Of a stretch of DNA of 12,469 nucleotides, positions 1 through 5,680 are shown piece by piece. The DNA comes from an uncultured Bacillus sp. GTDB lineage: Bacteria > Bacillota > Bacilli > Bacillales > Cytobacillaceae. Within the stretch, counting starts at the first letter, position 1. Every line of letters begins with the position of its first letter. A program made the translations under genes and the position numbers. A model generated the notes under the pieces. The model ran no database searches. It was given only the letters and a program-made list of their open reading frames with translations, and was not told the origin of the DNA. The stretch lies in NCBI GenBank assembly GCA_937894355.1, contig CALCRD010000037.1, positions 1-12,469 of the forward strand. Reading direction: 5' to 3'.

Positions 1-791
1 ATTAACACTGCTTTGTCACTGTTCATTTTTTCGCCGCGAATTCGCTGGAATTCTGCGAGCAGTTTTTCAATCGTTAACTCTTTTTTCTTTTCCTCGTCTG
101 CTTCAAAAATCACTTGCCCTTTATCCATCATGATTAATTTATTTCCCAGATCAAGAGCTTGTTGCATATTGTGGGTCACCATTAACGTAGTCAGTTGATA
201 CTCATCAACAATCCTCTTGGTTAGATTTGTTACAAGTTCTGCACGCGATGGATCGAGTGCTGCAGTATGCTCATCCAATAACAAAATCTTCGGCTCAGTA
301 AACGTTGCCATTAAAAGAGACAATGCTTGGCGCTCACCACCCGATAATAAACCTGCTTTAGCTTGTAACCTGTTTTCTAAACCAAGGTGAAGCATTTCTA
401 GCTTTTCCTTAAAAAAATCACGGCGTTTCTTTGATAAACCACTTCTCAAACCCCGTACCCCTACTCTTGAATATGCAATGGCTAAGTTTTCTTCAATGGT
501 CATTTTTGGTGCTGTACCTGCCATCGGATCCTGAAACACCCGGCCAATTAATTTAGCTCGCTTATATTCTTTCACCGACGTTACATTTTTTCCATCAATG
601 GAAACTGCTCCAACATCAGTGATTAGTTTTCCTGAAATAATGTTCATTAATGTCGATTTCCCAGCACCATTACTCCCGATAACCGTGATAAAATCACCTT
701 TATTTAATTCTAAGTTTACATGGTCCAGAGCAATTTTCTCGTCCGGTGTCCCTTCATTAAAAACCTTAAAGATCTGATTTAACCGAAGCAA
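1..791 (-). CDS. ABC transporter ATP-binding protein (TrpZ/LivF-like), 3' end cut by window edge
   Basis: This is the ATPase that powers the importer formed with the next two genes upstream; it acts on the cytoplasmic face of the membrane. From a TTG start at 791 it gives 263 codons and stays open at the window edge, so only the extreme C-terminus is probably missing. All ABC motifs are present: Walker A GSNGAGKS (39-46), Q-loop Gln87, signature LSGGE (149-153), Walker B ILLLDE (169-174) with catalytic Glu174, and H-switch His207. Walker B is followed by HTAALDP, with His where many ABC proteins have Pro; I recall this as usual in this subfamily. I prefer the TTG start because MLRLNQIFKVFNEG matches the family N-terminus and GGTGAG lies just upstream. 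GTG codons at 800 and 803 are alternatives. The gene overlaps the permease end by 26 bases, which suggests translational coupling. The family is certain; the substrate is not. Confidence 0.93.
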   Translation of the reverse strand, partial: MLRLNQIFKVFNEGTPDEKIALDHVNLELNKGDFITVIGSNGAGKSTLMNIISGKLITDVGAVSIDGKNVTSVKEYKRAKLIGRVFQDPMAGTAPKMTIEENLAIAYSRVGVRGLRSGLSKKRRDFFKEKLEMLHLGLENRLQAKAGLLSGGERQALSLLMATFTEPKILLLDEHTAALDPSRAELVTNLTKRIVDEYQLTTLMVTHNMQQALDLGNKLIMMDKGQVIFEADEEKKKELTIEKLLAEFQRIRGEKMNSDKAVL

Positions 792-1782
792 GCTGCTCAC
801 CACTTTTCTTTACTGGAATATGATTCTTGATTCTTTTACGCTTTCGCTTTTTCTCCCGCTGTTGCTCCAATAATTTAGGAACAACAAGAGCGATAATAAC
901 AATACAAGCAGTAATTAATTTCATATCTCCTGTTTCTAAGAATTGGACCCGCAGTGCTAGGGTAACGATAATCCGATAAAGAATAGCTCCGCCAATTACA
1001 GCAAAGGTTACCCTCACGATACTCTTTGTTCCAAAAACAGCTTCCCCAATTATCACTGAAGCAAGCCCAATGACAATCATTCCTATTCCCATCCCGACAT
1101 CACTAAAGCCTCCATATTGAGCAATGAGAGCTCCAGATAAGGCTACTAAGCCATTAGAAAGACCTAGTCCTAATGTCTTTAAAAAATCGGTATTGGCAGA
1201 AAAGCTCCGAATCATCGTTTCATTATCACCTGTCGCCCGAATGGCCAAGCCCAAATCGGTTTTTAAAAACCAATCAATGGCAAACTTAACGGCAAAGGTT
1301 AACAGCAACATGAACACGAGTATTCCCCAAGTCCTAGGAATAAAACCCGCTAATCCAATACTTGAAAACAAAGACTCTAGTCCTGCGTCAATTCCAAGTT
1401 TATCCCAAAAATCTCTTATAATTGTAAATATTGTTTCCTCTTGTAACAGCGGAACGTTCGACCTTCCCATTATTCGTAAATTGATCGAATAAAGGGCAAT
1501 CATCATTAAAATCCCGGCCAAGAGCGGATTTATCTTTCCTTTTGTATGAAGAATTCCCGTTAATAATCCCGCGAGAATTCCTGAAAATACGGCGGCAAGT
1601 GTAGCTAGAAATGGATTAACTCCCTCAACAATAAGCACTGCGGCAACAGCAGCTCCTGTAACAAAGCTACCGTCCACAGTTAAATCAGGAAAGTCTAATA
1701 TTCTAAAAGAAAGATATACTCCTAAAGCCATTAGTGCATAGATAACACCAGCTTCAACGGAACCAAATATGGCGGTAAACAT
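766..1782 (-). CDS. ABC transporter permease (LivH/TrpY-like)
   Basis: This is the membrane channel subunit of the importer, 338 residues. The protein is strongly hydrophobic with roughly eight to ten membrane segments from residue 8 to 305, and belongs to the branched-chain amino acid permease-like family (BPD_transp_2). The segment DFPDLTVDGSF (30-40) is typical of the TrpY-type subgroup. The last 32 residues (307-338) form a very basic cytoplasmic tail rich in Lys and Arg. I chose the ATG at 1782 over a GTG at 1800 because AAGGAAG lies six bases before it and the family begins near this Met. The gene follows the binding-protein gene after 112 bases and overlaps the ATPase gene, so the three are probably one transcript. 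TrpXYZ-type systems are predicted tryptophan importers in some streptococci. Nothing seen here confirms that substrate. Confidence 0.92.
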   Translation of the reverse strand: MFTAIFGSVEAGVIYALMALGVYLSFRILDFPDLTVDGSFVTGAAVAAVLIVEGVNPFLATLAAVFSGILAGLLTGILHTKGKINPLLAGILMMIALYSINLRIMGRSNVPLLQEETIFTIIRDFWDKLGIDAGLESLFSSIGLAGFIPRTWGILVFMLLLTFAVKFAIDWFLKTDLGLAIRATGDNETMIRSFSANTDFLKTLGLGLSNGLVALSGALIAQYGGFSDVGMGIGMIVIGLASVIIGEAVFGTKSIVRVTFAVIGGAILYRIIVTLALRVQFLETGDMKLITACIVIIALVVPKLLEQQREKKRKRKRIKNHIPVKKSGEQLASVKSDL

Positions 1783-1819
1783 ATGATTCTTCCTTTCCAC
1801 CTTTTGTAAACTTCACCTT

Positions 1820-1856
1820 ATGAGCATTTACCACTCATTATATGGCTATTTACCAT
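1820..1856 (-). repeat. two small hairpins sharing an ATTTACCA direct repeat in the operon spacer
   Basis: The spacer between the binding-protein and permease genes holds two short inverted repeats. ATGAG/CTCAT arms are at 1820-1824 and 1834-1838, and ATGG/CCAT arms at 1842-1845 and 1853-1856. Each encloses a copy of ATTTACCA (1826-1833 and 1848-1855), 22 bases apart. No U-run follows, so it is not a terminator. It could be an mRNA processing or stability element, or chance in AT-rich sequence. Confidence 0.3.
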
Positions 1857-1894
1857 TTTTATCCTAAAAGGCAATTAATTGATATGAGAAAAAG

Positions 1895-2881
1895 TTACTT
1901 AATATATTCAGCGATGTCCTTCCATTCTTCTTTCAAATCAATCTTCATCGCTTTTGCAGCTTCCTTATTGATTACTAACTTCAAATTCTGAGGATATTGC
2001 ACTGGTAGCTCACTTGCCTTTTTCTCACCCTTAAGAATTTTCGCTGCCATTACCCCTGCTTCATAACCGATATCATAATAGTCAAAACCATAAGCGGCAA
2101 ATCCACCACGTTCAACTGAGTCTAGTTCTCCAACAAATAGCGGCAAACTATTATCTGTTGCAACTTGCACAACCGATTCTAAAGCAGAAACAACAATATT
2201 ATCGGTAACGATATAAATCATATCTACTTTTCCAATTAGCGACTCCGCTGCTTGTTTAACTTCAGCGGTGGTAGCTACAGTAGCTTTTACTAGTTTTAAA
2301 TCTGTGTCCTTCATTGCTTTTTCAACTAAGTCAATTTGAGCAACCGAGTTTTGTTCACCTGCATTGTAAATAACCCCAACCCGATTTCCATCAAACTCTT
2401 CACTCATAAATTTCACTGTATTCGGAATCGCATTAGGATGATTATCTGTTGTTCCAGTAATATTGTCCCCAGGTTCATCCATTGCTTTGACTAGCTTTGC
2501 ACCAATTGGATCAGTGACTGATGTAAAGACGATTGGAATGTCTCGTGTAGCATTTAAAGCACTTTGGGCACTTGGCGTTGTATTTGCAAAAATCAAGTCT
2601 ACTCCATCACTTACAAAATTATTGGCTATTGTTTGGTTATTAGTTGAATCACCTTGGGCGTTTTGTACATCATATTTAACTTCAAGCCCTTCATCCTTAA
2701 GTGCCTTCTTAAACCCTTTATAAGCATTATCTAAAGATGGATGTTCAACAAACTGGGTAACCCCTACCTTATAGGTCTTCGTCGAGTCTTTTTCTTCACC
2801 ATTGTCTTTAGCACCACAACCACTTAAAAATACGCTCCCGATTAATCCAATTGCTACTAGACTTTTCCAACTCTTCTTCAT
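1895..2881 (-). CDS. ABC transporter substrate-binding lipoprotein (TrpX/PF04392 type)
   Basis: This is the extracellular receptor of the importer, 328 residues. It starts with a lipoprotein signal peptide: basic MKK, a hydrophobic stretch (8-19) and the lipobox LSGC with the lipidated Cys at 22, followed by a charged linker. The rest fits the ABC_sub_bind family (PF04392), for example in VGVTQFVEHPSLD near the mature N-terminus and the segment GVIYNAGEQNS in the middle; these proteins have two Rossmann-like lobes. The ATG at 2881 has a strong upstream site, AGAGGGTGGGG. It is first in an operon with the permease and ATPase, behind a good promoter at 2955-2984. No T-box consensus was seen upstream, so the usual clue for a tryptophan-regulated TrpX is absent. 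The substrate stays open; amino acids or other small organics are possible. Confidence 0.92.
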   Translation of the reverse strand: MKKSWKSLVAIGLIGSVFLSGCGAKDNGEEKDSTKTYKVGVTQFVEHPSLDNAYKGFKKALKDEGLEVKYDVQNAQGDSTNNQTIANNFVSDGVDLIFANTTPSAQSALNATRDIPIVFTSVTDPIGAKLVKAMDEPGDNITGTTDNHPNAIPNTVKFMSEEFDGNRVGVIYNAGEQNSVAQIDLVEKAMKDTDLKLVKATVATTAEVKQAAESLIGKVDMIYIVTDNIVVSALESVVQVATDNSLPLFVGELDSVERGGFAAYGFDYYDIGYEAGVMAAKILKGEKKASELPVQYPQNLKLVINKEAAKAMKIDLKEEWKDIAEYIK

Positions 2882-2922
2882 GTTTCGTTCCCCACCCTCT
2901 AAAAATATTCTCGTGATTTTAG

Positions 2923-2946
2923 CGCTTTTACGCTTCTACGCTTTTA
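2923..2946 (-). repeat. three tandem 8-bp repeats at the start of the importer mRNA
   Basis: The plus strand reads CGCTTTTA, CGCTTCTA, CGCTTTTA head to tail, with one base differing in the middle unit. The array begins just downstream of the predicted start site, inside the 5' UTR. It could be a regulator site or simple slippage. Confidence 0.6.
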
Positions 2947-2954
2947 TGCACTAA

Positions 2955-2984
2955 ATTATATCGCAAAATTATTTACAATTTCAA
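2955..2984 (-). promoter_or_regulatory. sigma-A promoter of the ABC importer operon
   Basis: On the minus strand, TTGAAA (2979-2984) and TATAAT (2955-2960) are separated by 18 bases. Transcription would start near 2948, giving a 5' UTR of about 66 bases before the lipoprotein ATG. Confidence 0.65.
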
Positions 2985-3291
2985 GTATTTTTAGATATTT
3001 AGAAATACTGATAAATAATTTCGTAACAAATAGTTCATAATTTCCTTTATTGCCAACGTAATATCCATTGCATTATTTTTTATATTTAACAAATGCAATT
3101 TGGAATAGCTTTCGATTTGAACACTTTTTCATGGCTTTTTCCCTTTTTCGCAATAATGACAATTATATATCAATTATCAAAATTTAAAAGTGAAATTTAT
3201 AAGAATTTTCTAATTATATTATATTAGAAATAATTTTCTCATTCAAGCAACACTGTCGATTCGAACAGACTAAACAAATTTCCCCTATTAA
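2985..3291. other. gene-poor AT-rich region upstream of the importer promoter
   Basis: No convincing gene is visible. On the minus strand there is a second good promoter (3218-3246), two inverted repeats (3207-3230, and 3157-3179 with one mismatch), and a possible 19-codon ORF at 3132-3073. That ORF starts MKKCSNRKLF and has AAGGG eight bases before its ATG. The same frame continues after its stop for about 35 more codons, to a stop just before the importer -10 box. This could be a leader peptide, a decayed gene or chance. I do not recognise the peptide. Confidence 0.4.
3218..3246 (-). promoter_or_regulatory. second upstream sigma-A-like promoter, target unclear
   Basis: On the minus strand, TTGAAT (3241-3246) and TATAAT (3218-3223) are separated by exactly 17 bases. 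Transcription would begin near 3211 and run towards the ABC operon through about 330 bases of leader. An inverted repeat with 8-bp arms TTTCTAAT/ATTAGAAA (3207-3214 and 3223-3230) is centred on the -10 box, an operator-like position. Confidence 0.5.
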
Positions 3292-3326
3292 AAAACTGCC
3301 CGACACGAGGGGTGCCGAGCAGTTTT
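3286..3326 (-). terminator. Rho-independent terminator of yhfI-lplJ
   Basis: Read on the minus strand, a 15-bp stem (arms 3312-3326 and 3292-3306, with three G-U pairs) encloses a five-base loop and runs into a T-run ending near 3290. It abuts the lplJ stop codon. Confidence 0.88.
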
Positions 3327-4319
3327 CTAGTAAATTAAATTTATAAACTCTAACATAGTGATTTTGCCAAAGTAATGACTAACAGCAACATCTTTGAGCG
3401 CTTTTTCGATAGCCGTTTTTTCATACTGGATCCCTTTTAAGCGTTCTTCAATTTCACCAACATCCCCGACACCGAAAAAGTCGCCAAATATTTTACAACT
3501 TTCAATTTTACCTTTATTCACTTCCAACCTTATATCAATTTGTCCGACGGGAAACCGGTTAGAATGCTGCAAATTAAATTTAGGTGATTTTCCATAATTC
3601 CAGTCCCAATTTTGATAACGCTCTTTTGATAAATGGTGAATTTTCTCCCAGTCGTCCTCTGTTAATCTGTACTCAGGGATTTCCACTCCTTGACCAAAAA
3701 TACTCTGCAATAGCCTTAATTTAAAATCGTCAATGGTGAGATTGCCAGTCAAAAACTCTGATATATTAGCAACACGGCTGCGAATTGATTTAATACCTTT
3801 CGATTCAATTTTATCTTTTCTCACTTTTAATGCCGAAACGATACTTTCAATTTCCGAATCAAACAGCAGCGTACCATGACTAAACATTCTTCCTCTGGTT
3901 GAAAACTGGGCATTCCCAGAGATCTTCCGTCCCTCCACAACAAGATCATTTCTTCCGCTTAATTCGGCATTCACGCCTAGCTCTCTTAAAGCGGACGTAA
4001 CCGGCTCAGTGAACTTTCTAAAATTGTGGAAACTGTCCCCATCATCTTTTGTAATAAAACTAAAATTCAAGTTTCCTAAATCATGATAAACCGCCCCACC
4101 ACCCGAAAGACGCCTGACCACATGAATCCCATTTTGCTCTACGTAATCTGTATTAATTTCTTCAATCGTATTTTGATTTTTCCCAATAATAATCGACGGT
4201 TCATTTATGTAAAATAACAAATAGCTACTTTGATCTATGTTTGAATTTTTTAAAACGTATTCCTCGATTGCCAGATTAATGCGAGGATTGGTGATTCCTT
4301 TATTATCAATAAATAACAA
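3327..4319 (-). CDS. lplJ: lipoate-protein ligase
   Basis: The enzyme activates free lipoate with ATP and attaches it to lysines of lipoyl domains, for example in glycine cleavage H protein and 2-oxoacid dehydrogenase E2 subunits, in the cytoplasm. The product has 330 residues, close to B. subtilis LplJ (331 from memory). Diagnostic segments are INEPSIIIGKNQNTIEEIN (38-56), RRLSGGGAVYHDLGN (69-83), and GRKISGNAQFSTRGRMFSHG (130-149) with the ligase lysine at about 132. A C-terminal accessory domain with GDFFGVGD follows. I chose the TTG at 4319 because it gives the family start MLFIDN and puts GAGGAG eight bases upstream. The in-frame GTG at 4328 sits directly on that ribosome binding site. 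It is the second gene after yhfI (33-base gap), and the same pairing occurs in B. subtilis. The relationship of the two functions is unknown. Confidence 0.96.
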   Translation of the reverse strand: MLFIDNKGITNPRINLAIEEYVLKNSNIDQSSYLLFYINEPSIIIGKNQNTIEEINTDYVEQNGIHVVRRLSGGGAVYHDLGNLNFSFITKDDGDSFHNFRKFTEPVTSALRELGVNAELSGRNDLVVEGRKISGNAQFSTRGRMFSHGTLLFDSEIESIVSALKVRKDKIESKGIKSIRSRVANISEFLTGNLTIDDFKLRLLQSIFGQGVEIPEYRLTEDDWEKIHHLSKERYQNWDWNYGKSPKFNLQHSNRFPVGQIDIRLEVNKGKIESCKIFGDFFGVGDVGEIEERLKGIQYEKTAIEKALKDVAVSHYFGKITMLEFINLIY

Positions 4320-4352
4320 CCTGCTCACTCCTCTATGGATGTATACAATCGT

Positions 4353-5087
4353 TTAAAGCTCAATCATCATGTCCTGTGCTGCTAAGCTGATACTCCCCGA
4401 ATATTTTTGAGATGCTTCTTGAATGAGCTGCTTAATATTCCCAAAATGAGGAAGATGTGTCAAAATAAGCTGCTTTACTTGGGCCCGTTCGGCTAGCACC
4501 CCAGCATCAAAACTTGTCATATGACCTGCAGCTTTCCCCTCAATATTCCCATATAGATTACATTCACATAGCAGTAAGTCGGCACCACGACTAAATTCGA
4601 TTAACTCTTCCTTAAATGCTGTATCAGCGGTATATACTAAAGTTTTATGTTTAGCTTCAATTCGCATCGCAAAGCAAGGCACTGGATGGTCCGTTTGTAA
4701 AAATCGAATCGCAAATGGACCAAGCTTTAATACTTGAGTTGGATCATATGAGATCCCCTTGGTAATTTCCTTATAGGTTAATTTGACGAATTCTTGCTCA
4801 TTTAAGGCATGTCCATAAATCGGTAAACAGGGCGATGGAGTCCCTAAAAAACCTTGAATAAGTCTAGCATGCTGCAATACACCAATATCTGCTATATGAT
4901 CTGAGTGATAATGAGATAAAACCACTGCATCTAGTTGCTCAGGTTTTATCCAATTCTGAAGCTTAGAAAGAACACCACTACCACAATCGATAAGCAATTG
5001 ATAACCATCTTCTTCAAGAAGATACCCTGAACTCGCCTCATTTGCTTTAGGGTACCCACCCCAACATCCAACTATTGTTAATCTCAT
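4353..5087 (-). CDS. yhfI: metallo-beta-lactamase-fold hydrolase YhfI
   Basis: A soluble 244-residue metallo-hydrolase of unknown substrate. The fold is shown by the metal-binding motif HYHSDH (59-64), followed by metal-ligand candidates His134 (TDHP), Asp155 (YTADT), His189 (GHMT) and His211 (THLPH), in the order seen in RNase Z-like and phosphodiesterase-like members. The N-terminal MRLTIVGCWGGYPKANEASS matches the YhfI pattern of a glycine-rich turn before the first strand group. The ATG at 5087 is preferred because GGAGG lies seven bases before it and it gives the usual 244-residue length. An ATG at 5090 is adjacent, and an in-frame extension to 5162 lacks support. It is first in a two-gene unit with lplJ. 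The metalloenzyme call is firm; the reaction is not known to me. Confidence 0.93.
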   Translation of the reverse strand: MRLTIVGCWGGYPKANEASSGYLLEEDGYQLLIDCGSGVLSKLQNWIKPEQLDAVVLSHYHSDHIADIGVLQHARLIQGFLGTPSPCLPIYGHALNEQEFVKLTYKEITKGISYDPTQVLKLGPFAIRFLQTDHPVPCFAMRIEAKHKTLVYTADTAFKEELIEFSRGADLLLCECNLYGNIEGKAAGHMTSFDAGVLAERAQVKQLILTHLPHFGNIKQLIQEASQKYSGSISLAAQDMMIEL

Positions 5088-5126
5088 CATCACGCCTCCA
5101 ATAAAAAAATCTATTCCAGTACTATT

Positions 5127-5155
5127 AATATACTCTAATGAACCCATTTTTTCAT
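5127..5155 (-). promoter_or_regulatory. promoter of yhfI-lplJ
   Basis: On the minus strand, ATGAAA (5150-5155) and TATATT (5127-5132) are 17 bases apart. Transcription would start about 33 bases before the yhfI ATG. The -35 match is only partial. Confidence 0.45.
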
Positions 5156-5182
5156 TTCCCATAAATTGTTATAAAACAGTGA

Positions 5183-5211
5183 TTGACGATTTTCATTTGT
5201 GGTAATACAAT
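5183..5211 (+). promoter_or_regulatory. promoter of yhfH
   Basis: TTGACG (5183-5188) and TACAAT (5206-5211) are 17 bases apart, each one base from consensus. It lies back to back with the yhfI promoter and gives a leader of about 55 bases. Confidence 0.65.
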
Positions 5212-5272
5212 TAATTTAACATTTATTATTTATAATTTTTTAACATCTTTCTTTAAGGAGGGAATTTGGCCG

Positions 5273-5413
5273 ATGCTCGATAATGCCTTGGAATTTTTCA
5301 AAAATTTACCCCCAAAAAAATGTACAGACTGCGGAGATGTAATCGAAGAGCAGCATGAATGTTATGGAAACCTATGCGAAAAGTGTCTAGAAGTCACCAC
5401 CATTAAAAAATAA
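5273..5413 (+). CDS. yhfH: small zinc-ribbon-like protein YhfH
   Basis: A 46-residue protein starting at the ATG at 5273, with AAGGAGGG ten bases upstream. It has an N-terminal helix-like stretch (MLDNALEFFKNLPPKK) and then five cysteines at 17, 20, 30, 35 and 38. Two CxxC pairs (CTDC and CEKC) frame a central acidic segment, which suggests a single zinc ribbon. The length and pattern agree with the conserved YhfH family of Bacillus, whose role I do not know. An upstream in-frame extension to 5183 would run through the promoter and is not supported. The gene has its own promoter and terminator, so it is monocistronic and divergent from yhfI, as it also neighbours yhfI in B. subtilis. It may bind metal, nucleic acid or a partner protein. 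Confidence 0.88.
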   Translation: MLDNALEFFKNLPPKKCTDCGDVIEEQHECYGNLCEKCLEVTTIKK

Positions 5414-5418
5414 CTAGC

Positions 5419-5449
5419 AAAGCACCTTAAAAGGGTGCTTTATTTTTTT
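5419..5449 (+). terminator. Rho-independent terminator of yhfH
   Basis: AAAGCACC (5419-5426) pairs perfectly with GGTGCTTT (5434-5441), followed by a run of seven T at 5443-5449. It begins five bases after the yhfH stop. Confidence 0.9.
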
Positions 5450-5455
5450 GTAATG

Positions 5456-5637
5456 GCTGTGTTAAAGAGTATTGTTGATTTTGCACACTTATGTTGATTG
5501 GAGCGGAAGGTGCGAGACTCCTGCGGGAGGAATAGGTCAGGGAAGACCCCACAGGAGCAAAGCGACGAGGAGGCTTCCCGACCGCCCTAAGGTGCGCGAG
5601 TACCTGCAGCGGAAATCAACAGCCTGCTTAACACAGC
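5456..5637. repeat. structured interspersed repeat of Bacillaceae type
   Basis: A GC-rich block between the convergent ends of yhfH and hemY. Perfect outer inverted repeats GCTGTGTTAA (5456-5465) and TTAACACAGC (5628-5637) enclose a second pair, TGTTGATT (5492-5499) and AATCAACA (5614-5621). A further TGTTGATT is at 5473-5480. Inside, CTCCTGCGGG (5518-5527) pairs with CCCACAGGAG (5548-5557) with one mismatch, and AAGGTGCG occurs twice as a direct repeat. From memory the core beginning GGAGCGGAAGGTGCGAG is a family found many times in Bacillus-related genomes between genes. There is no ORF of note. It may be a MITE-like or REP-like element with a folded RNA or DNA form; its function is not known to me. 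Confidence 0.75.
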
Positions 5638-5646
5638 TTTTGTAAT

Positions 5647-5672
5647 AAAAAAACCCAACCATTTAGGTCGGG
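5647..5672 (-). terminator. Rho-independent terminator of the hemEHY operon
   Basis: On the minus strand CCCGACC (5666-5672) pairs with GGTTGGG (5654-5660), with one G-U pair, around the loop TAAAT. A run of seven T (5653-5647) follows, nine bases after the hemY stop. Confidence 0.88.
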
Positions 5673-5680
5673 CATTTTTA

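Noticed and set aside
13..198. Plus-strand ORF of 61 codons at the left edge
   Set aside because: It lies opposite the ATPase gene, which has every ABC motif in frame; the ORF has no ribosome binding site or recognisable domain.
1124..1492. Plus-strand ORF of 122 codons inside the permease gene
   Set aside because: It is the antisense shadow of a clear membrane protein and lacks a start signal.
2882..2900. AGGGTGG upstream of the lipoprotein gene, the beginning of a T-box consensus
   Set aside because: The match stops after seven bases, no following ACCGCG, specifier or stem I pattern is present, and the position next to the ATG fits an ordinary ribosome binding site.
3003..3179. Possible Fur boxes (TGATAAATAATTT near 3010 and the TGACAATT/AATTATCA dyad)
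   Set aside because: Neither fits the 7-1-7 Fur palindrome well, and the downstream importer has no iron-related feature.
5456..5637. GC-rich block considered as an insertion sequence remnant or tRNA/T-box-like gene
   Set aside because: No transposase fragment, cloverleaf or T-box consensus is visible; nested inverted repeats and remembered similarity point to a non-coding interspersed repeat.
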